Both the position numbers and the translations under genes were made by a program. Positions 19,387 to 27,059 of a stretch of DNA of 64,000 nucleotides are shown one piece after another. The notes under the pieces were generated by a model. That model saw only the letters and a program-made list of their open reading frames with translations, searched no databases and was not told the origin of the DNA. This stretch comes from JANLYC01 sp963750495 (GTDB taxonomy: Bacteria; Actinomycetota; Actinomycetes; Propionibacteriales; Nocardioidaceae). The stretch spans positions 1 through 64,000 of the forward strand of contig CAVVQV010000005.1 of the NCBI GenBank assembly GCA_963750495.1, written 5' to 3'. The first letter of the stretch is position 1; every line of letters starts with the position of its first letter.

Positions 19387-20775
19387 GTGGCCGCTGCCAC
19401 CGGACGATCGTCTGCACCTGCCAAAGCCGCTCGGGCCGGCACCGGCAAGGAATCGAAGTCCAGCACACCGGTGACGGCCGCGGCGGCTGCGCGGACCTTT
19501 GTGCTCGACACCAGCGTCCTGTTGGCAGATCCCGCTGCCCTGAAGCGCTTCAAGGAGCACGAGGTGGTGCTCCCGGTGGTCGTGATCACCGAGCTCGAGG
19601 GGAAGCGCGCCCATCCCGAGCTCGGATACTTCGCCCGGTCGGCTTTGCGCATGCTCGACGAGCTGCGCGTCCTCCATGGGCGGCTCGACAGCCCCGTTCC
19701 CATCGGCGACGAGGGTGGCACGCTCCGGGTCGAGCTCAACCACAGCGATCCGACGGTGCTGCCGGCCGGCTTCCGGCTCGGCGACAACGACACGCGCATC
19801 CTCGCGGTGGCGCTCAACCTGCGTGCTGAGGGCGCCGACGTCAGCCTGGTCTCCAAGGACCTCCCGATGCGAGTCAAGGCGTCGGCGGTGGGGCTACGTG
19901 CCGAGGAGTATCGCGCCGAGCTCGCCATCGAGACCGGCTACACCGGCATGAGCGAGATCGACGTGACCAGCGGCGACCTCGACGTGCTGTATGACGAGGG
20001 GGTGGCCGACCTCGAGGCCGCGCGCGACCTGCCCTGCCACTCCGGGCTCGTGCTGATGTCCGAGCGTGGTAGCGCGCTGGGTCGGGTCACCGCTGACAAG
20101 CAGGTACGTCTCGTGCGAGGAGATCGTGAGGCTTTCGGCCTGCGTGGTCGGTCCGCCGAGCAGCGCGTCGCCCTCGACCTGCTGCTCGACCCCGACATCG
20201 GGATCATCTCGCTGGGCGGTCGGGCCGGCACCGGCAAGTCCGCGCTGGCCCTGTGCGCGGGTCTCGAGGCAGTGCTCGAGCGTCGTCAGCACAAGAAGGT
20301 CGTCGTGTTCCGTCCGCTGTTCGCCGTCGGGGGCCAGGAGCTCGGCTACCTGCCGGGCAGCGAGTCGGAGAAGATGCAGCCCTGGGCGCAGGCGGTCTTC
20401 GACACCCTGGGCGCGGTGACGAGCTCCGACGTCATCGAGGAGGTGCTGGCGCGCGGGATGCTCGAAGTGCTCCCGCTGACTCACATCCGCGGTCGCTCGT
20501 TACACGATGCGTTCGTCGTCGTCGACGAAGCCCAGTCGCTCGAGCGCAACGTGCTGCTCACCGTGCTGTCTCGCGTCGGCGCCAACTCGCGCGTCATCTT
20601 GACCCACGACGTTGCCCAGCGGGACAACCTGCGGGTCGGTCGGTACGACGGCGTCGTCGCGGTCGTCGAGAAGCTCAAGGGTCACCCGCTGTTCGCCCAC
20701 GTCACCTTGACCCGGTCGGAGCGCTCGCCCATCGCGGCGCTGGTGACCGAGATGCTCGAGGACGTGTCGCTGTAG
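19387..20775 (+). CDS. phoH2: PhoH2: PIN nuclease domain fused to PhoH ATPase
   Basis: 462-residue RNA helicase/ribonuclease of the PIN-PhoH type. The N-terminal PIN domain starts at RTFVLDTSVLLADP (about residue 38), with acidic metal ligands also in DNDTRILAVA. The C-terminal PhoH domain has Walker A GRAGTGKSALAL near residue 278 and the DEAQ box in VVVDEAQSLE. The GTG at 19387 follows GCGAGGGG by about 8 nt. The frame stays open another 237 nt upstream, but that stretch is Cys/Arg-rich and unlike the family. The upstream 19108-19386 region otherwise shows nothing recognisable. A terminator hairpin follows the gene. Confidence 0.9.
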   Translation: MAAATGRSSAPAKAARAGTGKESKSSTPVTAAAAARTFVLDTSVLLADPAALKRFKEHEVVLPVVVITELEGKRAHPELGYFARSALRMLDELRVLHGRLDSPVPIGDEGGTLRVELNHSDPTVLPAGFRLGDNDTRILAVALNLRAEGADVSLVSKDLPMRVKASAVGLRAEEYRAELAIETGYTGMSEIDVTSGDLDVLYDEGVADLEAARDLPCHSGLVLMSERGSALGRVTADKQVRLVRGDREAFGLRGRSAEQRVALDLLLDPDIGIISLGGRAGTGKSALALCAGLEAVLERRQHKKVVVFRPLFAVGGQELGYLPGSESEKMQPWAQAVFDTLGAVTSSDVIEEVLARGMLEVLPLTHIRGRSLHDAFVVVDEAQSLERNVLLTVLSRVGANSRVILTHDVAQRDNLRVGRYDGVVAVVEKLKGHPLFAHVTLTRSERSPIAALVTEMLEDVSL

Positions 20776-20802
20776 GCCGATGCTCAGCCGACGTACGGGA
20801 AG

Positions 20803-20843
20803 CAGGCCCGGCTCGCCAGTCAGGGAGGCGGTCGGGCCTGTTT
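20803..20843 (+). terminator. probable intrinsic terminator after phoH2
   Basis: CAGGCCCG at 20803-20810 pairs with CGGGCCTG at 20833-20840, with an inner CGCC/GGCG pair, followed by TTTCTG. It lies 28 nt past the phoH2 stop. Confidence 0.6.
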
Positions 20844-20887
20844 CTGCGTCGATTCCCCCGCGCTGGGGACAAAAGATCGCCCCTGAC

Positions 20888-20905
20888 GTCACATGCGTCA
20901 CAACA
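20888..20905 (+). promoter_or_regulatory. MtrA-like direct repeat upstream of a cell-wall hydrolase gene
   Basis: GTCACATGC and GTCACAACA stand in tandem with a 9-nt period, 77 nt before the start of the secreted transglycosylase gene. Two tandem GTCACA-type 9-mers are the described MtrA response-regulator site in mycobacteria, where targets include rpf and peptidoglycan hydrolase genes. Assignment here is by motif and context only. Confidence 0.45.
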
Positions 20906-20981
20906 GCCCCGGGAGATTTGACGTCGTCCCGGAATGCCCCGAGGCTAGACCGGTCTCCTACCCCTCGAGGAGTGGTTCAGC

Positions 20982-21686
20982 GTGCCCGGTAGGCACATCG
21001 CACCACGGCACAAGGCGTCCCGGTCGTTCAAGCAGACCGTCGGGCGCGTTGCTGGGGACGTCGTGTCCAGCCTGCCGACCTCCGGAGTCGGCGGTGCCGT
21101 GGCCCTCGTGGGTGCGGCCGGCGTCGCCGTCGGACTGGGCGTCTTCACCGTCAATGCCCCAGCAGTCCCGCAGGGCACGCCCGTAGCGGCGGCTGCCGAT
21201 CTGTTCGGCGCCAAGGCCGGCTTGTCCGACGAGGCGATCAAGGCCCGGCACCGGTCTTCCGACTCGGAGGTGAGTCGTTCGTCGTCACGCCCGGCGCTCG
21301 TGTCGGTCCAGCGGGAGACGAAGGCCAAGCTCCTGCCCATCACCAAGCAAGACGTCGCGGGCAGCGTGTCCGAGACGGTCGAGGCCACCGACCCCCGCGA
21401 CATCGCGATGGGCATGCTCGGCGAGTTCGGCTGGAGCAGCGACCAGTTCTCCTGCCTCGACTCGCTGTGGCTCAGCGAGAGCAACTGGAACCCCTACGCC
21501 TCGAACTCCTCCTCGGGCGCCTACGGCATCCCCCAGTCCCTGCCCGGCGAGAAGATGGCCAGCATCGCACCCGACTGGCGGACCAACCCGGCCACCCAGA
21601 TCCGCTGGGGCCTGACCTACATTCAGTCGTCCTACGGGTCGCCGTGCAGCGCGTGGTACTTCAAAGAGGGCCACAACTGGTACTGA
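20982..21686 (+). CDS. secreted lytic-transglycosylase-like cell-wall hydrolase
   Basis: 234-residue exported protein. The N-terminus has basic residues followed by one hydrophobic segment at about residues 35-60 (GGAVALVGAAGVAVGLGVF), a signal anchor or signal peptide. A Ser/Arg/Lys-rich linker leads to a C-terminal domain with SLWLSESNWNPYA, where Glu is the likely catalytic acid, then SSGAYGIPQSLPG, WGLTYIQSSYGSPCSAW and a terminal Trp-Tyr. This is the SLT/Rpf-like fold of short actinobacterial transglycosylases. GTG at 20982 has GAGGAG about 12 nt upstream. Regulation by MtrA is possible from the site at 20888. Confidence 0.85.
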   Translation: MPGRHIAPRHKASRSFKQTVGRVAGDVVSSLPTSGVGGAVALVGAAGVAVGLGVFTVNAPAVPQGTPVAAAADLFGAKAGLSDEAIKARHRSSDSEVSRSSSRPALVSVQRETKAKLLPITKQDVAGSVSETVEATDPRDIAMGMLGEFGWSSDQFSCLDSLWLSESNWNPYASNSSSGAYGIPQSLPGEKMASIAPDWRTNPATQIRWGLTYIQSSYGSPCSAWYFKEGHNWY

Positions 21687-21730
21687 GCTGCCATTGAGCC
21701 CCGCCGCGTGGCTCCGGTACGCCGACCCGC

Positions 21731-23134
21731 CTACGGGTGGGTCATCCCCAGCACGTCCAGTGCTTTGTCGAGCTCGTCCTCGCTGAGGTCACCGCGCTCG
21801 ACGTACCCCTCCTCGATGACGACCTCGCGAATCGTCTTGCGCTCCTTGACCGCCTTCTTGGCCACCGCGGCGGCGTTCTCGTAGCCGATGGTGCGGTTGA
21901 GGGGCGTGACGACGGACGGGGAGGATTCCGCCAGCTCACGGCAATGCTCGACATCGGCCTCGATGCCGACGACACACCGGTCCGCGAGCACGCGGGTGGC
22001 GTTGCTGAGCAGACGGATCGACTGCAGGAGGTTGGCGGCCATCACGGGCATCATCACGTTGAGCTCAAAGTTGCCGGTCGAGCCGGCGAAGGCCACGGCG
22101 GCGTCGTTGCCGATCACCTGAGCGCAGACCATCGCGGTCGCCTCGGGGAGGACCGGGTTGACCTTGCCCGGCATGATGCTCGAGCCCGGCTGCAGGTCGG
22201 GGAGGCGGATCTCGCCCAACCCGGTGCGGGGGCCGGAGCCCATCCAGCGCAGGTCGGTGCAGGTCTTGTGGAGGCCGACCGCGATGGTCCGGAGCTGCCC
22301 ACTGGCCTCCACCAGCCCGTCGCGGCTGCCCTGGGCCTCGAAGTGGTTGCGCGCCTCGGTCAGGGGCAGCCCGGTGAGGCTGGCCAGCACTTCGATCACC
22401 CGGGCGGCGAACCCCGGGGGCGTGTTGATGCCGGTGCCGACCGCGGTACCGCCGAGGGGTAGCTCGGCGACCCGGGGGAGCGCCGACTCGAGGCGCTCGA
22501 TCCCGAAGCGGAGCTGGGCAGCGAACCCGCCGAACTCCTGGCCGAGCGTCACCGGGGTGGCGTCCATGAGGTGGGTACGGCCGGACTTCACGACCTCCGC
22601 GAACTCGTGGGCCTTGTGCTCGAACGCGTTCGCCAGATGATCGAGGGCCGGGACCAGGTCGTGCACGATCGCCTGGGTGGTGGCCACGTGGATGGACGTG
22701 GGGAAGGTGTCATTGCTCGACTGGCTGGCATTGACGTGGTCGTTCGGGTGGACATCGCGACCGAGTGCCTCGGTGGCGAGGGAGGCGATCACCTCGTTGA
22801 CGTTCATGTTGCTCGACGTGCCCGAGCCGGTCTGGAAGACATCGACGGGGAAGTGGTCGTCGTGGTGGCCGGCCGCCACGTCGAGCGCTGCCTTCTCGAT
22901 CGCGGCCGCCATGTCGGCGCCGATGACACCGAGCTCGCCGTTGACGTGAGCCGCGGCTGCCTTGATCTGGGCCAGTGCGTGGATGTGCGCCGCCTCGAGC
23001 GTCGTACCCGAGATCGGGAAGTTCTCCACGGCGCGTTGGGTCTGGGCCCGCCACAGTGCCGCTGCCGGCACCTGGACCTCACCCATGGTGTCGTGCTCGA
23101 TCCGGTACTCCGGTGCGTCCTCCCGCTCACTCAT
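21731..23134 (-). CDS. fumC: class II fumarate hydratase
   Basis: 467-residue TCA-cycle enzyme that hydrates fumarate to L-malate in the cytosol. The N-terminus YRIEHDTMGEVQVP and the signature GSSIMPGKVNPV, holding the catalytic serine loop, identify the fumarase/aspartase superfamily. GSGTSSNMNVNEVI, SQSSNDTFPTSIHVA and HLMDATPVTLGQEF point to FumC rather than aspartase. The ATG at 23134 gives the usual length. An array of three 22-nt repeats lies directly upstream (23160-23222). In M. tuberculosis fumC and glpX are adjacent; here about 11 kb separates them. A deleted class I fumarase at 26.4 kb suggests FumC is the working enzyme. Confidence 0.95.
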   Translation of the reverse strand: MSEREDAPEYRIEHDTMGEVQVPAAALWRAQTQRAVENFPISGTTLEAAHIHALAQIKAAAAHVNGELGVIGADMAAAIEKAALDVAAGHHDDHFPVDVFQTGSGTSSNMNVNEVIASLATEALGRDVHPNDHVNASQSSNDTFPTSIHVATTQAIVHDLVPALDHLANAFEHKAHEFAEVVKSGRTHLMDATPVTLGQEFGGFAAQLRFGIERLESALPRVAELPLGGTAVGTGINTPPGFAARVIEVLASLTGLPLTEARNHFEAQGSRDGLVEASGQLRTIAVGLHKTCTDLRWMGSGPRTGLGEIRLPDLQPGSSIMPGKVNPVLPEATAMVCAQVIGNDAAVAFAGSTGNFELNVMMPVMAANLLQSIRLLSNATRVLADRCVVGIEADVEHCRELAESSPSVVTPLNRTIGYENAAAVAKKAVKERKTIREVVIEEGYVERGDLSEDELDKALDVLGMTHP

Positions 23135-23159
23135 GTCCCCACCGTACGACCCGCCTTCG

Positions 23160-23222
23160 TTGAACCGTGAGTTGTGGTCCCTTGAACCGTGAGTTGTGGT
23201 TCCTTGAACCGTGAGTTGTGGC
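23160..23222 (-). repeat. 22-nt tandem repeat array, three units
   Basis: Units start at 23160, 23182 and 23204, each TTGAACCGTGAGTTGTGG plus four variable bases; the last is partial and abuts the arfB stop. The period is exactly 22 nt. The same unit in the opposite orientation forms a seven-unit array at 23710-23856. The array lies between fumC and arfB, within the likely fumC promoter region. Confidence 0.9.
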
Positions 23223-23223
23223 G

Positions 23224-23649
23224 TCATCCGTTCGGGTCGCGGCGCTGCTGCTTGAGCTCGCCCCGCTGGCGCTTCGCGTCGAGTCTGCGGCGTACCGAGC
23301 CCCTCGTGGGTCGCGTCGGCCGGCGCTTCGGCGGAGGAGGCGCGATTGCCTCTCGCAGTACCTGCGCCATACGACGTTCGGCGGCATCGCGGTTGCGTAG
23401 TTGTGACCTGTGCTCGGATGCCGTGATGGTGAGGACGCCGTTGGTGAGGCGCCCCGCCAGCCGCGCGACGGCACGTTGGCGTTGTATCGGCGTGAAGGCC
23501 GTCGACGTACTCACGTCGAGAGACAGCTCGACCCTGCTGTCCGTGGTGTTGACGGACTGGCCGCCAGGCCCGCTCGACCGAGAGAACCGCCAGCGCAACT
23601 CCCCTTCGGGAACGATCAACCCGTCTCGTATAACGATGGGTCCGGGCAT
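23224..23649 (-). CDS. arfB: peptidyl-tRNA hydrolase ArfB (YaeJ), stalled-ribosome rescue
   Basis: 141-residue ribosome-rescue factor that hydrolyses peptidyl-tRNA on non-stop ribosomes. The catalytic GGQ is at residues 29-31 in RSSGPGGQSVNTT. The basic C-terminal tail (KRRPTRPTRGSVRRRLDAKRQRGELKQQRR, cited here by its ends only) enters the empty mRNA channel in known homologues. ATG at 23649. The gene reads toward fumC with a 22-nt repeat array on each side, and its TGA stop lies immediately after the left array. The repeats are not part of the coding frame. Confidence 0.92.
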   Translation of the reverse strand: MPGPIVIRDGLIVPEGELRWRFSRSSGPGGQSVNTTDSRVELSLDVSTSTAFTPIQRQRAVARLAGRLTNGVLTITASEHRSQLRNRDAAERRMAQVLREAIAPPPPKRRPTRPTRGSVRRRLDAKRQRGELKQQRRDPNG

Positions 23650-23709
23650 GGCCCGAGCCTAACGACGCCGACTGGCAGCAACCGTCGACAACCCGCCAGC
23701 AGGCAAGCG

Positions 23710-23856
23710 CAACTCACGGTTCCGGGAGCCACAACTCACGGTTCCAGGAGCCACAACTCACGGTGCAAGGGACCACAACTCACGGTTCAAGGGACCACAA
23801 CTCACGGTTTAAGGGACCGCAACTCACGGTTCAAGGGACCGCAACTCACGGTTCAA
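23710..23856 (+). repeat. 22-nt tandem repeat array, seven units
   Basis: Units begin at 23710, 23732, 23754, 23776, 23798, 23820 and 23842 with no slippage. The core CAACTCACGGTT is followed by CAAGGGACC(A/G) or a close variant; the last unit is partial. The stop codon of the methyltransferase-like gene (23846-23848) lies inside unit seven. The orientation is opposite to the 23160-23222 array, so arfB is flanked by inverted arrays. There are no spacers, so this is not a CRISPR. Confidence 0.92.
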
Positions 23857-24652
23857 CGAGGGCAGGGGCGAGGAAGAGGTGGTAGGTGGTGTGGCGGGTG
23901 CCGAGGGTGACGGGGAGGGCGTGTTCGGCCGAAGAGCCGAAGACGGAGTCGAGGGTGGCCACGAGGTCTGGGGCGGGGTCTGCGGACCAGACGGCGAGCA
24001 GACCACCCGGCGCCAGGGCCTCACGACACGACACGAGGAACACGCTGCCGTAGACCGCCGCGTTGTCGTCGTACACGAGGAAGCCCGGCCCGTTGTCGAC
24101 GTCGAGCAGGATCAGGTCGACCGTCTCCGGGTCGAGGGCACGCACGACGTCGCGGATGTCGGCCACCTCGACCGTGACGCGCTCGTCCTGAAGCGGCGAG
24201 CCCGGAACCAGACCGGCGCGGTGCCATTCGACGACCGCGCCCTCGATCTCTGCCACCGTGACGGCCGCGACGTTCGGTGAGGCCAGCACCTCCGCCAGGG
24301 TGAAGCCGAGCCCGAGGCCCCCGACGAGGACGTGCCAGACGCCCGAACGAGCCGTGTCGGTGGGCACGCCAGCCGTCTGAGCCGCGTCACTGGGCGACTC
24401 GGCCACGCTCTCCAAGCCTGCCGTCCCCATCGCATCAGCCCCGTCGGCCTTGCCACGCAGCGTGTCCAACGTCGATCGCGCCAGCAGTCGTTCGGTCGCC
24501 GTCTCGCGATCGTCCATCACGAACACGCCGTTGACCCGCAGCTCGAGCGCTCCGTCCATGACCCGCCGACGCAGCACCACCTCGCCGCGTTCGCTCGTCG
24601 ACGCCGCCACGACGCCGGACGACTGGCGCGATCCGGGTCGGGGCTGGGACAT
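23846..24652 (-). CDS. spermidine synthase-like SAM-binding (Rossmann) protein
   Basis: 268-residue protein of the polyamine-synthase-like methyltransferase group. WHVLVGGLGLGFTLAEVL is the glycine-rich nucleotide loop, VTVAEIEGAVVEWH is strand beta2 with the acidic ribose ligand, and VDLILLDVDNGPGFLVYDDNAAVY is the region of the catalytic Asp in spermidine synthases. The Ala/Asp-rich insert between about residues 70 and 100 is unusual. The ATG at 24652 leaves only 28 nt to the divergent PIG-L gene. The stop codon falls in a repeat unit. Real aminopropyl-transfer activity is unproven; many such proteins lack it. Confidence 0.75.
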   Translation of the reverse strand: MSQPRPGSRQSSGVVAASTSERGEVVLRRRVMDGALELRVNGVFVMDDRETATERLLARSTLDTLRGKADGADAMGTAGLESVAESPSDAAQTAGVPTDTARSGVWHVLVGGLGLGFTLAEVLASPNVAAVTVAEIEGAVVEWHRAGLVPGSPLQDERVTVEVADIRDVVRALDPETVDLILLDVDNGPGFLVYDDNAAVYGSVFLVSCREALAPGGLLAVWSADPAPDLVATLDSVFGSSAEHALPVTLGTRHTTYHLFLAPALVEP

Positions 24653-24668
24653 CACCCCATTCTCCCCG

Positions 24669-24674
24669 TACGGT
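24669..24674 (+). promoter_or_regulatory. leaderless -10 element in a 28-bp divergent intergenic gap
   Basis: TACGGT lies 6 nt before the PIG-L ATG. On the other strand GAGAAT (24664-24659) lies 6 nt before the ATG of the divergent gene. Two face-to-face leaderless promoters would explain so short a gap. Confidence 0.45.
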
Positions 24675-24680
24675 GAGCGC

Positions 24681-25430
24681 ATGGACCAACCTGAGCCCTA
24701 CAAGCCCCTGCGTGAGGACTGGCAACGCGCCCTCGTCGTCGTCGCTCACCCCGACGACATGGAGTTCGGCGCCGCCGCCGCTGTGGCGCGCTGGACCGGC
24801 CAGGGCAAGCACATCGTGTACGCGCTCGTCACGAGCGGCGAGGCCGGTATCGACGGCATGGATCCCGAACGCTGTCGAGAGGTACGCGAGGCTGAGCAGC
24901 GCGAGTCCTGCCGCCTCGTCGGGGTCGATGACGTCGAGTTCCTCGGTATGCCGGACGGCATCCTCGAGTACGGTTTACCACTGCGCCGGGTGATCGCGGC
25001 CGCGGTGCGCCGCCACCGCCCGGAGATCGTCATCACCAACAACTTCCGCGACACCTGGGGAGGTCAGGCGCTCAACCAGGCAGACCACATCGCCACCGGC
25101 CGCGCGACTCTCGACGCCGTCAGGGACGCCGGCAACCGCTGGGTGTTTCCCGAGCAGCTCGTCGACGGCATCGAGCCGTGGCCAGGGGTGACTCACGTGT
25201 GGGCCGCCGGTTCGCCGCTGAGCCGACACGCCGCCGACACGACGGACACCTTCGACAGCGGCGTGGCCTCGCTGGCCGCCCACCAGGCCTACATCGACGG
25301 TCTCGGCTGGGAGAACTTCGACCCGGCCGAGTTCCTCGAAGGGATGGCCCGCGGCGCCGGGCAGCGGTTGGGAGTCGCCAGGGCCAGCGTGTTCGAGGTG
25401 CTGCCCCTGGGCTGGGGCGACGAGGACTGA
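24681..25430 (+). CDS. PIG-L/LmbE family zinc deacetylase
   Basis: 249-residue metal-dependent N-deacetylase-like enzyme. VVVAHPDDMEFGAAAAV is the N-terminal metal/catalytic motif (His and Asp ligands), and NQADHIATGRA supplies the third ligand as the family H-x-x-H-like site. Relatives include MshB and Mca of mycothiol metabolism and GlcNAc deacetylases, so a mycothiol-related or sugar substrate is plausible. The middle segment EFLGMPDGILEY is typical of the family. The gene converges on an aldo/keto reductase gene with 3 nt between. It is divergent from the SAM-binding protein. Confidence 0.85.
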   Translation: MDQPEPYKPLREDWQRALVVVAHPDDMEFGAAAAVARWTGQGKHIVYALVTSGEAGIDGMDPERCREVREAEQRESCRLVGVDDVEFLGMPDGILEYGLPLRRVIAAAVRRHRPEIVITNNFRDTWGGQALNQADHIATGRATLDAVRDAGNRWVFPEQLVDGIEPWPGVTHVWAAGSPLSRHAADTTDTFDSGVASLAAHQAYIDGLGWENFDPAEFLEGMARGAGQRLGVARASVFEVLPLGWGDED

Positions 25431-25433
25431 GCC

Positions 25434-26408
25434 TCAGGTCCAGGGGAGTCCGGAGCGCTGCTCCCAGTACGCCGTGGGGCTCTCGGCCACGCCGGCGAGC
25501 GCCTCGAAGTCCTGCATCGTCAGCTCGATCCGGGTAGCCGCGAGGTTCGATCGCAGCTGGTCGACGGTCGAGGGTCCCAGCAGCACCACCGCCACGGGCA
25601 GCGCTCGCGCCGCCGCGAGTGCCACGACATCCACCGTCGTCCCGCGCCGGGCGGCGACCGACGCGACCGCTTCGGGTACCTGACCCCGGGCCGTCAACCG
25701 TCCGTTGGCCACCGTCTCCTTGAGCGCGACGTGCCACCCCAACGCCGCCGCGGTCGCGAGCGCCGCGCCCGCCGACGGCTCGAGCACGTTCCACGTCGAC
25801 TGCACGGCTGAGAACGGTGCCCGGTCGAGCTCTATCGCTCGCGCAATGACCGCAGCCTGCTCCGGTCCGCTGGTGGACAGTCCGACGCGCACACCCTCTG
25901 CGGCGAGGTGGGCAAGTCGCTCAAGCAGCTCCCCGTCGGTCAACGCCGGGCTGTCGGGGGTCACGCTGTGGATCAGGTAGAGGTCAGGCTGCGAGCCGAG
26001 CTCGGCGAGCGTCTCCGGCCACTGCCGGTCGAACGTCGGCACCGAGTGGTCCTTCACCTCGTGCGTGGCTGCGTCGATCTGCCAGTCACCGACGTACGTG
26101 TAACCCCACTTGGAGCCGATCGTGGCCTCGGCCCGCCGACCTGGGTGCGCCTCGAGCCACGTCCCGAGGAAGCGCTCCGCGAGCCCGTACGAGCGCGCCG
26201 CGTCGATGTGGCGCACACCCGCAGCCCACGCGGCGTCGAGGACTTCGTGGGCTCGTGCCTCCAGGGCCGGCACCGCGCGCGCGGCGTGCACATCGTCGCG
26301 GTGGCCGAGGTTGATGTATGCCGGTCGGCCGAGCGCGGCCAGTCCGAGACCGAGTGGCGCAAGCCCAGCGGTCGTGGCAGTGGACGATCGCTCGCCCGGA
26401 CGGGTCAT
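25434..26408 (-). CDS. aldo/keto reductase
   Basis: 324-residue NADPH-dependent oxidoreductase with a TIM-barrel pattern. It shows GVRHIDAARSYG, containing the conserved Asp and the catalytic Tyr, then ATIGSKWGYTY with the Lys, and DLYLIHSVTPDSP with the His of the tetrad. The C-terminal VVLLGPSTVDQLRSNLAA binds the cofactor phosphate in relatives. The ATG at 26408 overlaps the stop of the broken fumarase gene as ATGA, a translational coupling that the deletion upstream has left intact. The substrate is unknown; sugar-aldehyde or xenobiotic carbonyls are typical. Confidence 0.88.
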   Translation of the reverse strand: MTRPGERSSTATTAGLAPLGLGLAALGRPAYINLGHRDDVHAARAVPALEARAHEVLDAAWAAGVRHIDAARSYGLAERFLGTWLEAHPGRRAEATIGSKWGYTYVGDWQIDAATHEVKDHSVPTFDRQWPETLAELGSQPDLYLIHSVTPDSPALTDGELLERLAHLAAEGVRVGLSTSGPEQAAVIARAIELDRAPFSAVQSTWNVLEPSAGAALATAAALGWHVALKETVANGRLTARGQVPEAVASVAARRGTTVDVVALAAARALPVAVVLLGPSTVDQLRSNLAATRIELTMQDFEALAGVAESPTAYWEQRSGLPWT

Positions 26409-26803
26409 GTGGATTCGGCCGAGCGGGTCTGGATCGTCGATCCCACCGGCTTCGCTGGGTCGGTGAAGAAGTCGTTGCCCTTGTCGTCGACCACGATGAA
26501 CGCCGGGAAGTCCTCCACGTCGAATTTCCACACCGCCGCGCCGCCGCCCATGGCTATAAGGAGGCATCTGGACGAAGGCGTTGTCTCGGCGTGGCCCAGG
26601 TGAGCCGGACGCAGGTAGTGCGCGATGTCGTGCATCGCCTCGGCCGTCAGCAGCCGGAGCACCCCCGGGTCAACCTGGAGCAGGGCGCCGGCCGGTGAGT
26701 CGATCGTCTCGACGCCCTCAGTGGTGAGCAGCCGGTAGGACGTCTGGTCCGGACCCGTCGGCAGCAGGTCTGCGTACGCGAACTCGGGACTGGCGGCGCT
26801 CAC
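26405..26803 (-). pseudogene. class I (Fe-S) fumarase with large internal deletion
   Basis: The 132-residue frame joins the two ends of a class I fumarase. The N-terminal part (ADLLPTGPDQTSYRLLTTEG, LTAEAMHDIAHYLRPAHL) is followed after a short unrelated junction (near 26560-26595) by the C-terminal part (VWKFDVEDFPAFIVVDDKGNDFF). Full enzymes are about 550 residues, so some 400 residues, including all cysteines of the iron-sulfur cluster, are missing. It cannot be an active fumarase. The frame is still open and overlaps the aldo/keto reductase start. Either a real deletion or an assembly collapse would give this. Confidence 0.8.
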
Positions 26804-27059
26804 GCGGCATGCTCCTTCGGCGGCTCCATCGGGGCTGTCGTCTGATCCTAGATGTCGGTGGAGCGCGAGGGCGAAATGGGCGGTACCGCCTCCGGTTGTT
26901 GTGCAGGACGGAACAAAGCCTCCTCGTCAGTGCCACCGGTCCACAAAGGTTCGGCAAACGTTGTCGGTTTTGATTGCAGGCGTGTCTTGCGTGTGGTTGT
27001 GTGCGAGCAGCGGCCAATCTGGTTGCGCGCGGGGGTGCCGGGCCATCAGGAGGAGCATC

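Noticed and set aside
20776..20981. c-di-AMP (ydaO-type) riboswitch before the transglycosylase gene
   Set aside because: Such riboswitches precede similar genes in Actinobacteria, but I could not find the conserved core in this 206-nt gap.
23710..23856. CRISPR array
   Set aside because: The 22-nt units are directly adjacent with no unique spacers, and no cas genes are nearby.
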